Below, piece by piece: positions 10,153 through 18,356 of a DNA stretch of 64,000 nt (the first letter of the stretch is position 1; each line of letters opens with the position of its first letter). The translations under genes were made by a program, and so were the position numbers. The DNA is from Rhizobium sp. BK196. GTDB taxonomy: Bacteria; Pseudomonadota; Alphaproteobacteria; Rhizobiales; Rhizobiaceae. The notes below the pieces were generated by a model. That model saw only the letters and a list, made by a program, of their open reading frames with translations. It ran no database searches and was not told where the DNA came from. The stretch is taken from the NCBI RefSeq assembly GCF_014193255.1, contig NZ_JACHZB010000001.1, positions 248,001 through 312,000 on the forward strand, given 5' to 3'.

Positions 10153-10424
10153 TGGCAAGAACTGTGACATTGGGTCCTGAATACGATCAGCAGCTACGGG
10201 CAACGGTCATGGATGTTATGCGACAGCTCGGTGCTTCCGTCGAAAGTCGGAATCGGTCCGTCGCTGGTTCGCAGGAAATTGAGACGGTTCAGGCGCGATT
10301 AGCCGGACAAGAAATCACCGTAGAGTCAGAAACCTATATTGGCCTTTCCATCACTGGCAATGAGCACACGATCAATGAAATCTCCGAGCGAGTGAGGCAG
10401 GCCACTCAAACTATCCCAACCTGA
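10152..10424 (+). CDS. Uncharacterised 90-residue protein
   Basis: Family not recognised. Mostly helical N-terminus (DQQLRATVMDVMRQLGASVE) then a mixed alpha/beta tail (ITVESETYIGLSITGNEHTINEISERV). No membrane segment. Its ATG overlaps the stop of the transposase fragment, so it would be translated only by coupling or from its own weak start. It may be cargo brought in with the IS, or spurious. Confidence 0.45.
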   Translation: MARTVTLGPEYDQQLRATVMDVMRQLGASVESRNRSVAGSQEIETVQARLAGQEITVESETYIGLSITGNEHTINEISERVRQATQTIPT

Positions 10425-10445
10425 TCCCGTCCGGTATTTTGGGGG

Positions 10446-10723
10446 CAACTGCACTCGCCGGCGGTGGCTGTGGAATACGAGGACGTTCTCAAGCGACCAG
10501 GTACCCTTGGTGATGAACCATGGATAAGCGAAGACGAGATCGACACTATTTGGATGACCCGAAGGACGACATCTACATTGAGTGTGCGTTGACGGCGGGT
10601 GCCACATTCATCGTCAGTAGCGATCGGCACTTTTAACATCCCGCAGTGGGAGCACTCGGCATTTCGGTCATGGAGGCTGGAGATTTTGTGGCGAAACCAG
10701 CGAAAAGGAGACGATCGACATGA
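10446..10723 (+). pseudogene. PIN-domain toxin, broken C-terminal part
   Basis: Reading frame 10446 on gives SPAVAVEYEDVLKRPG and WISEDEID. After a deletion and frameshift, the frame from 10556 gives DPKDDIYIECALTAGA and FIVSSDRHF, then an in-frame TAA at 10634-10636, then HPAVGALGISVMEAGDF up to a TGA at 10721-10723. These are the conserved blocks of the COG1569 PIN toxin family, including acidic DD and SSD residues. The stop overlaps the antitoxin start as ATGA, the normal toxin-antitoxin arrangement. The toxin carries at least three lesions and cannot be active. Confidence 0.75.
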
Positions 10724-10986
10724 GTACCTATCCGCTCAGAATTGCAGATCACGTCATGGAAGAAGCTAGGCGAGCAGCGGCGGAAGACAACGTATCGCTG
10801 AATCAGTTGCTATCGGCATTCATCGCCGACGGCATCGGTCATCGACGCGCCATCATGAGCCTGAAAAATCCGGCGGCACGAGGGAATGCCGATGCAGCGC
10901 TTGCGATCCTCGATCGTACACCTGACGTCGATCCTGATCCCGCTGACGAATTGATCGAGACGCAAGGAGCGTCGCGCCGCCGCTAA
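10720..10986 (+). CDS. Ribbon-helix-helix antitoxin (partner of broken PIN toxin)
   Basis: An 88-residue protein starting STYPLRIADHVMEEARRAAA and continuing with EDNVSLNQLLSAFIADGIG, a HicB/CopG-type DNA-binding fold. The tail (DAALAILDRTPDVDPDPADEL) resembles the toxin-binding tail of antitoxins paired with COG1569 PIN toxins. AAAAGGAGA lies upstream, inside the end of the toxin gene. It is intact while its toxin is not, so it may survive as an orphan regulator. Confidence 0.78.
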   Translation: MSTYPLRIADHVMEEARRAAAEDNVSLNQLLSAFIADGIGHRRAIMSLKNPAARGNADAALAILDRTPDVDPDPADELIETQGASRRR

Positions 10987-11058
10987 TCCATCCACGGCAC
11001 ACGGCACAACATCACCGCCTGCGTCGCTATGGCCGCGGCCGCCGGGCTCACGGCTCAA

Positions 11059-11589
11059 TCACGCCGGAACATAGCTCAATCTGATCACGTCCTCGTCGAT
11101 ACGATCGCTGCCCACAAGGCGCAGCCGCGGCCGGGGCGCGGTGAAGAATGGCGTGCCGTGGCCGAGCACGACGGGATGGAAGTAGAGCTGGTACTCGTCG
11201 ATGAGGCCAAGGTCGGTCAGGCTTCGCGCCAGGTCCGATCCGCCAATGCCGATTTCCCCGGTGAGCCGGTCCTTCAGCCCGCGTATGGCAGTTTCCAGGT
11301 CCCCCTCGACAAGCGTGGCATTGGGGCCGACCGATTTCAGCGTGCGCGAGACGACCCACTTCTGCCGGCTTCGCCACGCCGCCGCGAACTCGCCTCCCGC
11401 CGGCTCCCAGTCCGCATGATCTTCATCCCAATAGCGCATGATCTCGTACATGCGGCGACCGTAGACGATGGCTGCCGCGCCACGCACGCTCTCGATGAAG
11501 TGACGGAAGAGCACGGGACCGGGCGCGAATCCGTCGTGATCTATGTAACCGTCCAGCGACACGTTCAATCCGAACACAAGCTTGGCCAT
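11059..11589 (-). CDS. Dihydrofolate-reductase-like protein (RibD C-terminal family)
   Basis: 176 residues of the RibD_C/DHFR-like fold, a probable NADPH-dependent reductase of unknown substrate. Visible: the N-terminal strand and SLDGYI motif, YGRRMYE (about 43-49), and the cofactor-loop block IGIGGSDLARSLTDLGLIDEY (about 112-132, central part). AGGAGGAGC precedes the ATG. It stands alone, convergent with the antitoxin gene. Close relatives are usually annotated only as dihydrofolate reductase family protein. Confidence 0.87.
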   Translation of the reverse strand: MAKLVFGLNVSLDGYIDHDGFAPGPVLFRHFIESVRGAAAIVYGRRMYEIMRYWDEDHADWEPAGGEFAAAWRSRQKWVVSRTLKSVGPNATLVEGDLETAIRGLKDRLTGEIGIGGSDLARSLTDLGLIDEYQLYFHPVVLGHGTPFFTAPRPRLRLVGSDRIDEDVIRLSYVPA

Positions 11590-11723
11590 GCGCTCCTCCT
11601 CGCGAGACTGCGACCGGTTGCGATATACAATCGGTCACACAATAGCCAAACCAATTTCAATCCGCAATCGGTTTTTCGAATGCGAATGACATGCGGCGGT
11701 CCTCGCCGAGCGTCTCGAAATGC

Positions 11724-11954
11724 CTAGATATCGCCAAGCCGGAGCTCGATCAGTTCGCGCGCCAGCTCGTAAGTTCCGTTCTCGTCGTCGCCGGAGGCTT
11801 CGTCGATGATCTCGGCGGCGGTGCGGTAGACTTCCCGCTCTTCTTCGGGTGAAAGCAGGCCCTTGTTGCCAAGAATCGAGATGAGTGAATTCAAAACGGC
11901 GGCAGCCGATAGTGTAATGGCTTCGGATGTGAGACGCGCGGACTCTGGAGACAT
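11724..11954 (-). CDS. Small helical stress-associated protein
   Basis: 76 residues from the ATG at 11954, which is preceded by GAGGAA. A longer upstream extension is possible in frame but contains Cys/Arg-rich, non-protein-like sequence. The protein has a hydrophobic helix (ITLSAAAVLNSLISILG) and an acidic second half. Function unknown. A near-consensus EcfG promoter lies 37 nt upstream, so it is probably induced in the general stress response. Confidence 0.7.
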   Translation of the reverse strand: MSPESARLTSEAITLSAAAVLNSLISILGNKGLLSPEEEREVYRTAAEIIDEASGDDENGTYELARELIELRLGDI

Positions 11955-11990
11955 TTTAGTTCCTCGATCGGTAGAACAACGCTTTAACAA

Positions 11991-12015
11991 TACGTCTCGG
12001 CCTGCAACAAGTTCC
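11991..12015 (-). promoter_or_regulatory. EcfG-type promoter, one mismatch
   Basis: On the minus strand GGAAC is followed after exactly 16 nt by CGTA; the consensus in alphaproteobacteria is GGAAC-N16/17-CGTT. It faces the 76-residue gene with a short leader, a good geometric fit. Confidence 0.5.
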
Positions 12016-12164
12016 AAGTCGAAGGCGGGCCGGTAAGCCGGATTGATCTTATCGCGACAACAATATCTGCACCACCCCTGAAGATTGCAAGAATTGAACC
12101 GGCTTCTCCGGAAGATTTTCCCGACGGAAGCCGTCGCTTCTACCACTCTAACGGGGAGTTTCAT

Positions 12165-12577
12165 TGCCGTGCAATCTTGATCTGTGCGAAAATGGCACAG
12201 TCATCGTTGCGACTTGTCCAGCTGCGCACTTCCTCGCGGAGGAACCCAAGCGGCTCGGGCTCCCGGGTGGAGGCCCTGATCGGGAATGCCGCACTATTGG
12301 CGGCCTGCCGCAGGCCTCGTACAATCTGGTTATGCGACATCCGAACGATATCGAAAGGCGTCCGCCGAAGGCCCGATTGCGCTATCCTATTGCTACTCCG
12401 TCATAATACTAATCTTTGACGTGCAATCGGTGTATAATGACGTCCGGAGCCTGCTAGCGGTACATGCCGGGGTTCCCATGAAATCGAGGATGCGGTCATG
12501 CCTCTGGCAGGCGCGCGACTCCGAACTCTACCTGGTTCGGAATTCGCGTGACAACCTTATGCTTATGAGGCAACGCC
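12165..12577. other. Intergenic stretch without supported gene
   Basis: Several open frames of 80-110 codons run through here, but none shows a recognisable family, a good ribosome site or protein-like composition. A TATAAT occurs near 12434 but has no partner -35 at proper spacing. I see nothing else I can support. Confidence 0.4.
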
Positions 12578-13045
12578 ATGAAACTCCTCCACCACCCAAT
12601 GCCAACGCTCCTGGATGAACGGGCCGGCCTGATCGCCGGCTTCACAGCCACGGTCGTACTTTCCATCCTGATGATAGCCAAGAGTTCTGCGGGGCTCATG
12701 CCGCAGCTCGATCCAATCGCTGACATCGCGCATCTGGCCCGCCTGCCGGAAGGCACGGTCCAGGCGCTGTGGTTCGGGTGGATCGGCCATTTTGCCCTCG
12801 GGACAATCATCTGGGGCACCATCTATGCGGCGATGCACGCAGACCTTCCGGGCCTCCCTGTCGTCAGGGGCCTCATTTTCGGGGTCCTGGCCTGGCTCGC
12901 GATGATGATCGTCTTCATGCCCATGGCCGGCCACGGCCTGTTTGCGCTCTCTCTCGGGCCTATGGCGATGGTGGCCACACTTGTTCTTCACCTCGTCTAC
13001 GGTGCGGTTCTGGGCATGACTTACGCCAGAGCTGCGCATGAGTAG
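12578..13045 (+). CDS. Small integral membrane protein, four predicted segments
   Basis: 155 residues with four hydrophobic stretches (about 17-37, 65-85, 95-115 and 122-148) in a pattern seen in alphaproteobacterial DUF6789-like membrane proteins. Motifs include WFGWIGHFALGTIIWG and LVLHLVYGAVLGMTYA. No transport or enzyme signature is visible. GAGGC lies about 9 nt before the ATG. It stands alone. Confidence 0.78.
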   Translation: MKLLHHPMPTLLDERAGLIAGFTATVVLSILMIAKSSAGLMPQLDPIADIAHLARLPEGTVQALWFGWIGHFALGTIIWGTIYAAMHADLPGLPVVRGLIFGVLAWLAMMIVFMPMAGHGLFALSLGPMAMVATLVLHLVYGAVLGMTYARAAHE

Positions 13046-13294
13046 AATCCGAGGTTGAAAAGGCTGTGAAGGTCGGCCCGCGTCCCCCAGTGATGAGGGA
13101 CGCGGGTCTCGCGCGCAAGCTGCCTGACGGACAGGCACCTTATCGGATGCTGGATTGAGTTGCTGCCGCGCTCGGCGCTTTCCTTCTCTCCGTGATCAAG
13201 GCCGTCAATGTCGAAAAAGACCCCGGGGTCTTTCATCCCATCCAGCCCTCGCGCAACGACCATCGGACGAGGCCTTCCGGCAGAGCGACAAATA

Positions 13295-13309
13295 TGCTAC
13301 TGAGTAGCA
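13295..13309. promoter_or_regulatory. Perfect inverted repeat upstream of ParD
   Basis: TGCTACT-G-AGTAGCA is a 7-bp perfect palindrome 25 nt before the antitoxin start. ParD-type antitoxins repress their own operon by binding such sites, so this is the likely operator. Confidence 0.55.
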
Positions 13310-13334
13310 AACCCCGCTCGATAGAGATAAACCG

Positions 13335-13610
13335 ATGAGTGTCAAATCGTCGATTTCGCTGACCGACCAGCAGGACGCGTTTGCCCGTTCACTGGTGGAG
13401 AGCGGCCGGTATTCCAGCATGAGTGCCGTTCTTCAGCAGGGCCTGGAACTCCTCCGCCAAAAGACGGAAACCGAGACCGTCGAAACCGCAGCGCTTCGCG
13501 AGTTGGTCGAGCGGCGTTTGAAAGCTCCTACGATTTCTGCGACCGAAATGGAAAGCCGCGTCGAGACGATGATCGACCGGAAGCGGCGGGCCGTTCGTGT
13601 GGACCCTTGA
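13335..13610 (+). CDS. ParD-type antitoxin
   Basis: 91 residues; an N-terminal ribbon-helix-helix (SVKSSISLTDQQDAFARSLV, SGRYSSMSAVLQQGLELLRQ) followed by a charged, flexible toxin-binding tail. It should neutralise ParE and, with it, repress the operon at the palindrome upstream. The 3' end overlaps the toxin start by 14 nt, typical of parDE. Confidence 0.88.
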   Translation: MSVKSSISLTDQQDAFARSLVESGRYSSMSAVLQQGLELLRQKTETETVETAALRELVERRLKAPTISATEMESRVETMIDRKRRAVRVDP

Positions 13611-13941
13611 ATATTCCGAGGATGTCGAACGTGATTTCGAGTTGATTTTCGATCATCTCTTCGACGCCTATGTCGAACTCGGAGACTCGCCCGACGAAGC
13701 TTTGGAGCGTACCGCTGAACGGATACGTAAATTGCGTGCCGAGATCGACCGTCTCGTCGATACGCCTTATATCGGCACATTGCGGCCCGATATTTACCCC
13801 GGAATCCGATTTCTTCGACGGGACAAGGCGGCGGTCTGGTTTCTGCCGGTAGAAGATAGTCGCAGGATCATGATTGCCGCAATCTTCTACGGCGCGCAGG
13901 ACCATATCAGACATATGCTTGCCCGCATGCTGGCGGGATAA
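13597..13941 (+). CDS. ParE-type toxin
   Basis: 114 residues of the RelE/ParE fold: YSEDVERDFELIFDHLFDAY, FLRRDKAAVWFLPVED and IAAIFYGAQDHIRHML near the C-terminus. ParE proteins characterised so far poison DNA gyrase. The start is a GTG inside the parD gene. Both genes look intact, so this is probably a working module. Confidence 0.87.
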   Translation: MWTLEYSEDVERDFELIFDHLFDAYVELGDSPDEALERTAERIRKLRAEIDRLVDTPYIGTLRPDIYPGIRFLRRDKAAVWFLPVEDSRRIMIAAIFYGAQDHIRHMLARMLAG

Positions 13942-13980
13942 GGCCTCGGCAGATCAGGTGCCGGAACGCTCCCGCCTCGA

Positions 13981-14562
13981 TCAAACACGATCCAGGAACG
14001 CGAGCACCCTGATGGTCAGCAGCGCGGTCGCATCCGCATCATAGGACGCCAGCGAGCTGTCGGCAAAATAGTGCTGGTCGCCGTGATAGAGGAAAAGCTC
14101 GGCGTCCTCGGCCGTCTCCACGATCTCGCGGGCGGCGTCGATATCGCCCTCGCCGACGAAGACCGGGTCCTTGTCCATGCCGTGGATCTGCACCGGAACG
14201 CCTTCCGGCCAGGGTCCGAAGGCCCATTCGCCGCTGATCGGCAGGCAGGAGTAGAAAAGCAGGGCTCCGCGGGCGCCTGGCCGTGTCTGCGCGAGCTTCT
14301 GCGCCGGCAGCACACCGAACGAGAAGCCGGCATAGACGATCCCGGCAGGCAGGTCGTCAGCAAAGCGGACGCCGCGCTCCCGCATGGCCTCGAATCCGGT
14401 CTCGCCGATATAGGCGAGACCCGCATCGATGCTCGGGAATGTGCGTCCGTCGAAGAGGTCAGGCGTGTGCACGATATGGCCGGCGGCCCTGATATTGTCG
14501 GCGAAGGCGCGAATGCCGGGGGTGAGCCCCTGCGCGTGGTGAAACAACAAGACCTCGGTCAT
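13981..14562 (-). CDS. Dienelactone-hydrolase-family protein
   Basis: 193-residue alpha/beta hydrolase. The nucleophile elbow reads GFSFG, so Ser stands where classic dienelactone hydrolases have Cys. The catalytic His is likely in GDQHYFAD. N-terminal FHHAQGLTPGIRAFADNIRA is typical of the small bacterial branch. Substrate unknown. The gene is alone, convergent with parE. Confidence 0.85.
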   Translation of the reverse strand: MTEVLLFHHAQGLTPGIRAFADNIRAAGHIVHTPDLFDGRTFPSIDAGLAYIGETGFEAMRERGVRFADDLPAGIVYAGFSFGVLPAQKLAQTRPGARGALLFYSCLPISGEWAFGPWPEGVPVQIHGMDKDPVFVGEGDIDAAREIVETAEDAELFLYHGDQHYFADSSLASYDADATALLTIRVLAFLDRV

Positions 14563-14690
14563 AGGGAGCCTCCGGATGAGATGGTCTGGCGCGCGTCGGG
14601 CCAGTCTACAGAGGGATCGTCTCGCCGGGAAGAGCGCGCGCGCAGGTTCGAAAAGCTCCCGAGCCGCTCATATTCTGCTTCTATTTTTCC

Positions 14691-14969
14691 TTAACCCATT
14701 GTTCCTGAATAAGTATTTTCAACAATGCGGCAAAAATGGCCAAATTTCCGGCTAAGCCATTGATCCTGAATAAGTGTTCCACTTTCTCCCGAAAATACGC
14801 GTAAAGAGATTCAAATCAGGAGGGAACGCCGGATGACCGGGAAAAATATAAAAGTTTTTCCGCTTCTTCTGCATCACTTATTCAGGATCAATTGGTTAGG
14901 GAGCAATGCGCCAGTTATAGTTCAGAAACCATAGATAAATATCTGTAATTAAATACTTATTTCAGAAAC
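14691..14969. repeat. AT-rich spacer with direct and inverted copies of a ~20-nt motif
   Basis: The motif CCTGAATAAGT occurs directly at 14704-14714 and 14765-14775, each within a longer block (CCATTGNTCCTGAATAAGT preceded by TTAACC or CTAAG), and inverted at 14876-14895 (ACTTATTCAGGATCAATTGG). Weaker inverted relatives lie at 14916-14930 and 14953-14968. The spacer 14563-15052 has no supported gene and is much richer in AT than its flanks. The second direct and the inverted copy could pair as a stem of about 20 nt around a 98-nt loop. Confidence 0.6.
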
Positions 14970-15052
14970 GTCGATTCGCCGCCGGCCGGTAGCTTGGCCA
15001 TGCCGGCAGCAATCGGACTCGTCGGGCGATCAGCCGCGGCGAGCTGATCCTC

Positions 15053-15316
15053 TCAGTGATGATGGCTGCGGGAGCGAGACCAGGGAAGGGGAAAGTGCGG
15101 ATGTGGTTCGCCGTCGGCGCGCGGGAAGGCGTCACGGATATGCTGGGTATAATACCAGCCGGGCGATGGCGCGGTGATCAGGTTTACGACGACGGCGGGA
15201 GGCACGTCGAAATATCGGCGGTGGCCTTTTTGCCGCAACTCGATCTCAAGAACATGCGTCGCCGCATCATAGACGACCTCCTTGATCAACCGTGATGAGA
15301 GTTCCATGCTCGCCAC
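15053..15316 (-). CDS. KTSC-domain protein
   Basis: 87 residues. The body (LIKEVVYDAATHVLEIEL through VPPAVVVNLITAPSPGWYY and HIRDAFP) matches the KTSC fold, a small domain found beside phage and ribonucleoprotein genes but without a proven activity. The KTSC tetrapeptide itself is replaced here. The tail is Ser/Arg/His-rich. It sits close to the prophage terminase genes, in the opposite direction. Confidence 0.75.
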   Translation of the reverse strand: MASMELSSRLIKEVVYDAATHVLEIELRQKGHRRYFDVPPAVVVNLITAPSPGWYYTQHIRDAFPRADGEPHPHFPLPWSRSRSHHH

Positions 15317-15382
15317 CCTGAAACAGGCCCGGACATGCCCGAAGGGACATTAGCGGTATCTCGGGACGAATCCCCGGAAAGA

Positions 15383-15685
15383 TCAGGACCGGGCCTCGCG
15401 CTGTTCGGGAGCACCTGCCCCCCTGCTGTTCCCCGCCCCGGTGTCGCCGGCTTCCAGCGCCGGGTTCATCGGCTCGATCTGGGATTCGTAGAAGCTGAGC
15501 TTGTCCTCGGCGATGCGCAGGCCGACGATGTGCCCTTCGAGAACATTGACATGCGTGCGCAGGCTGCCGTCGGAAAATTCGACGACCAGTCTGGAGGGTT
15601 TTTCGCTGTAGCCGATCCTGCTGATTTCTCTGTCCCGGCGCGCCTTTTCCGCGGCACCGATGGCGTTCTTCAGCTTCTCAAGCAT
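15383..15685 (-). CDS. Uncharacterised stress-promoter protein
   Basis: 100 residues from the ATG at 15685, which has AGAAGGAG 8 nt upstream; a longer in-frame extension lacks a ribosome site. The N-terminal helix is charged (LEKLKNAIGAAEKARRDREI), the middle is beta-rich (SRLVVEFSDGSLRTHVNV) and the tail is Gly/Ala/Pro-rich. No family recognised. An exact EcfG-type promoter lies about 100 nt upstream. Confidence 0.68.
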   Translation of the reverse strand: MLEKLKNAIGAAEKARRDREISRIGYSEKPSRLVVEFSDGSLRTHVNVLEGHIVGLRIAEDKLSFYESQIEPMNPALEAGDTGAGNSRGAGAPEQREARS

Positions 15686-15786
15686 CGGCAAGCTCCTTCT
15701 GCCATTGTCTTCCTCGATGAAATCAATCCCCAGGCGGTGCGCTTTCCCATCCGGGACGGATTGGGGCGAACCTCGCCGAGGCAGGA

Positions 15787-15811
15787 AACGCAAGGCTTCC
15801 GAAAAGGTTCC
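15787..15811 (-). promoter_or_regulatory. EcfG-type general stress promoter
   Basis: Minus strand GGAAC (15811-15807), exactly 16 nt, then CGTT (15790-15787): the full consensus for EcfG, the general stress sigma factor of alphaproteobacteria. It faces the gene starting at 15685. Confidence 0.65.
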
Positions 15812-15888
15812 CGCCGGCCGCTCAAATTTTATCCATTCGCCGGGCCAACCATTGCCGCGTTATCTCCTCGGCAAACCGGGGTGAAGAC

Positions 15889-16455
15889 ATGAGCGAACTG
15901 ACGGCGCGCCAGCAGCGCTTTGTGGAAGAATATCTTGTCGATACTGTGGGCGCGCATGCGGCGATCAGGGCTGGCTTTTCGCCGCGAAGGGCCAAGCAGA
16001 CAGCCTACCGGCTCCTGAAGAAACCTGAAATCGCCGCAGCGATAGCAGAGGCGAAGGCGGGGCGCTCCGAGCGCACGAAGATCGATGCCGACTGGCTGCT
16101 GACGCGGCTCGCCGCCGAAGCGGAAGCCGATCTCGGCGATCTCTATGACGAGAACGGCGATTTCAAGCCGATCAAGGAATGGCCCGCCATCTGGCGGCAG
16201 GGCCTGGTGACGGATGTCGAGATCTCCGCGCTCTATGAAGGCACCGGCAAGGAGCGCAGAGAGATCGGCCATGTGAAGAAGGTGAAATTCGCCGAGCGGC
16301 TGCGCCGGCTGGAGCTGATCGGCAAGCATATCCGCATCAACGCCTTCAAGGAGATCGTCGAGCACAAGGGCCTCGGCGCGCTGGCCGAGCGGCTGGAGCG
16401 AGCGCAAAGACGAAACGAGACGCCTGATGACGGCGAGGCGGAGCAGACCCCGTGA
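15889..16455 (+). CDS. terS: Phage terminase small subunit
   Basis: 188 residues. The N-terminus is the terminase_2 helix-turn-helix block (LTARQQRFVEEYLVDTVGAH, AGFSPRRAKQTAYRLLKKPE), which recognises the packaging site on phage DNA. The C-terminal half carries the oligomerisation and large-subunit contact region. The stop overlaps the large-subunit ATG as TGATG. These are the first structural-module genes of a prophage whose early genes are missing here. Confidence 0.92.
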   Translation: MSELTARQQRFVEEYLVDTVGAHAAIRAGFSPRRAKQTAYRLLKKPEIAAAIAEAKAGRSERTKIDADWLLTRLAAEAEADLGDLYDENGDFKPIKEWPAIWRQGLVTDVEISALYEGTGKERREIGHVKKVKFAERLRRLELIGKHIRINAFKEIVEHKGLGALAERLERAQRRNETPDDGEAEQTP

Positions 16456-17948
16456 TGCCCCGCAAGCCCCTGCCCGCGCCCCATGACAGCCGCGATCCCA
16501 ACGACGAGATCATCGAGCTTGCCGCCGCCTGCCGCTTCAGCCCGAAGCGCTGGAGCAGGCTTGCCTGGGACTGGGGCATCGGCGAACTCAAAGGCTATGA
16601 CGGCCCCCGCCCCTGGCAGGACGAGATCAACGAGGTGATCGGCGCCCATCTTGCCGACCCCGCCGCCCGCTATCAGCCGCTGCAGATCGCGGTCGCCTCC
16701 GGCCACGGCATCGGCAAATCGGCCGAAATGGGCATGCTGTCGAACTGGGCGATGTCCTGCTTTGCCGATTGCAAGATCGTCACGACCGCCAATACCGAGG
16801 GCCAGCTGCGCACCAAAACGGCGCCTGAGATCGGCAAATGGTTCCGCCTTTCGATCACCGCCCACTGGTTCGATCAGCAGGCCATGTCGATCAAGTCGCG
16901 CGACCCTGATCGCAGCGAAAGCTGGCGGCAGGATTTCATCTCCTGGAGCGAGCACAATACCGAAGCCTTTGCCGGCCTGCACAACAAGGGCCGCATCATC
17001 CTCCTGCTCTTCGACGAGGCCTCGAAGATCCATGACAAGGTCTGGGAAGTGGCCGAGGGCGCGCTGACGGACGAGGACACCGTCATCATCTGGATCGTCT
17101 TCGGCAACCCGACGAGAAACAGCGGCCGCTTCCGCGAATGTTTCCGCCGCTTCCGCCACCGCTGGGTGGGAAGGCAGATCGACAGCCGCTCGGTGCCCGG
17201 CACCAACAAAGAGTTCCTGCAACGTCTCGTGGACGATCACGGCGAAGATAGCGATATCGTCAAGGTGCGCGTGCGCGGCCAGTTTCCGAGCCAGTCCGCC
17301 ATGCAGTTCATCTCCGCCGACGATGCCGACCGGGCGCGATCCGTGCATCTGCGCCCCGAGCAATATGCCTTCGCGCCCGTCATCATCGGCGTCGACCCGG
17401 CCTGGACCGGCGACGACCCGACGGTCATCATGCTGCGCCAGGGCCTCTATTCCAAACGGCTCGCCACCATCCCCCGCAACGACAACGATATCGAGATCGC
17501 CAATCTCATCGCCCGGCTGGAGGACGAATATGAGGCCGACGCCGTCTTCGTGGACGCCGGCTACGGCACCGGCATCGTCAGCGCCGGCACGGTGATGGGC
17601 CGCTCCTGGCAGCTCGTCTGGTTCGGTTCAACCAAAGTCCTTGATGCCGGCTACTACAATATGCGCGCCTATATCTGGGGCCAGATGAAACGCTGGCTGA
17701 AGGCCGGCGGCGCGATCGATCCCGCCAATGAAGTGCTTTACCAGGATCTCGTCGGGCCCGAGACCGTGGCGCGGCTCGACGGCAAGATCCAGCTCGAAAG
17801 CAAGGACGACATGAAGGACCGCGGCCTGCCCTCGCCCAACGAGGGCGATGCGCTGGCGCTGACATTCGCGCAGCCGGTGGTGAAGAAGGTTCGTCACCGG
17901 GCGGGGACAGGGGCGAAGGCGGCGGTGGATTATGATGTTTATGGGTAG
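16455..17948 (+). CDS. terL: Phage terminase large subunit
   Basis: About 497 residues: DNA-packaging ATPase plus nuclease. Seen: Walker A SGHGIGKS (about 82-89), Walker B IILLLFDEAS (about 175-184) and the RNase H-like nuclease acids in VDPAWTGDDPTV (about 313-324), VFVDAGYGTG (about 359-368) and NEGDALALTFA near the end. All key residues are present, so the protein could be functional. A GTG 3 nt upstream is an alternative start. The downstream portal gene expected here is absent; it appears 43 kb away at 61666. Confidence 0.94.
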   Translation: MPRKPLPAPHDSRDPNDEIIELAAACRFSPKRWSRLAWDWGIGELKGYDGPRPWQDEINEVIGAHLADPAARYQPLQIAVASGHGIGKSAEMGMLSNWAMSCFADCKIVTTANTEGQLRTKTAPEIGKWFRLSITAHWFDQQAMSIKSRDPDRSESWRQDFISWSEHNTEAFAGLHNKGRIILLLFDEASKIHDKVWEVAEGALTDEDTVIIWIVFGNPTRNSGRFRECFRRFRHRWVGRQIDSRSVPGTNKEFLQRLVDDHGEDSDIVKVRVRGQFPSQSAMQFISADDADRARSVHLRPEQYAFAPVIIGVDPAWTGDDPTVIMLRQGLYSKRLATIPRNDNDIEIANLIARLEDEYEADAVFVDAGYGTGIVSAGTVMGRSWQLVWFGSTKVLDAGYYNMRAYIWGQMKRWLKAGGAIDPANEVLYQDLVGPETVARLDGKIQLESKDDMKDRGLPSPNEGDALALTFAQPVVKKVRHRAGTGAKAAVDYDVYG

Positions 17949-17997
17949 CGCGGGATGGCGGAATTCGGCGGCAGGTGCGGCCAACTACAACCTGCCC

Positions 17998-18070
17998 CCA
18001 GACCAGCCTCCCGCCAACGCTCTCTCGGGGCACCGGCGCCGCCCCAATCTCTCTAATTCCTGTGCTTGTC
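17998..18070. repeat. RIME-like intergenic repeat, arm 1
   Basis: This stretch (core GGCACCGGCGCCGCCCCAAT, ending ATTCCTGTGCTTGTCACAG) recurs in inverted orientation at 21664-21727 at roughly 80% identity. The ATTCCTGTG...CACAGGAAT theme is shared with 38040-38090 and 48530-48560, marking a rhizobial mosaic repeat family. Confidence 0.6.
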
Positions 18071-18075
18071 ACAGT

Positions 18076-18339
18076 GTGAGCCGACGGATGCTATCCGACG
18101 ATGTGTCGGAAAAAAGCGAGCCTAAAGCATCCACCGTGATCGAGATTGCTCATGCCACTGGCGTTTCTGTCGCCTGGTTGATGGGCGAAGATAGCCGAGG
18201 CGACGCATCTAGCAGAAATCTGCCAACGGAATTGAACGAGAACATTGTTCGGCTGCCCAGGTTCGACGCGCGCGCGTCCGCCGTGCGGGGCTTGGTCCCA
18301 GTGAACGAGATGCCCGTCGGATTGACATCTTCCTGGTAG
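18076..18339 (+). pseudogene. Prophage CI-like repressor, internal fragment
   Basis: The frame reads VSRRMLSDDVSEKSEPKAST and VIEIAHATGVSVAWLMGED, the last helices of a phage-type XRE DNA-binding domain and linker. The first helices and the whole S24 peptidase domain are missing; the frame runs out at 18339. The upstream part of the open frame is repeat sequence, so there is no credible start. It is a remnant of a lysogeny module moved next to the terminase genes. Confidence 0.65.
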
Positions 18340-18356
18340 AGGCCCCACTTAGGGCG

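Noticed and set aside
12164..12419. 80-codon frames in the 12.2-12.4 kb spacer
   Set aside because: No family, poor ribosome sites, several overlapping frames of equal quality.
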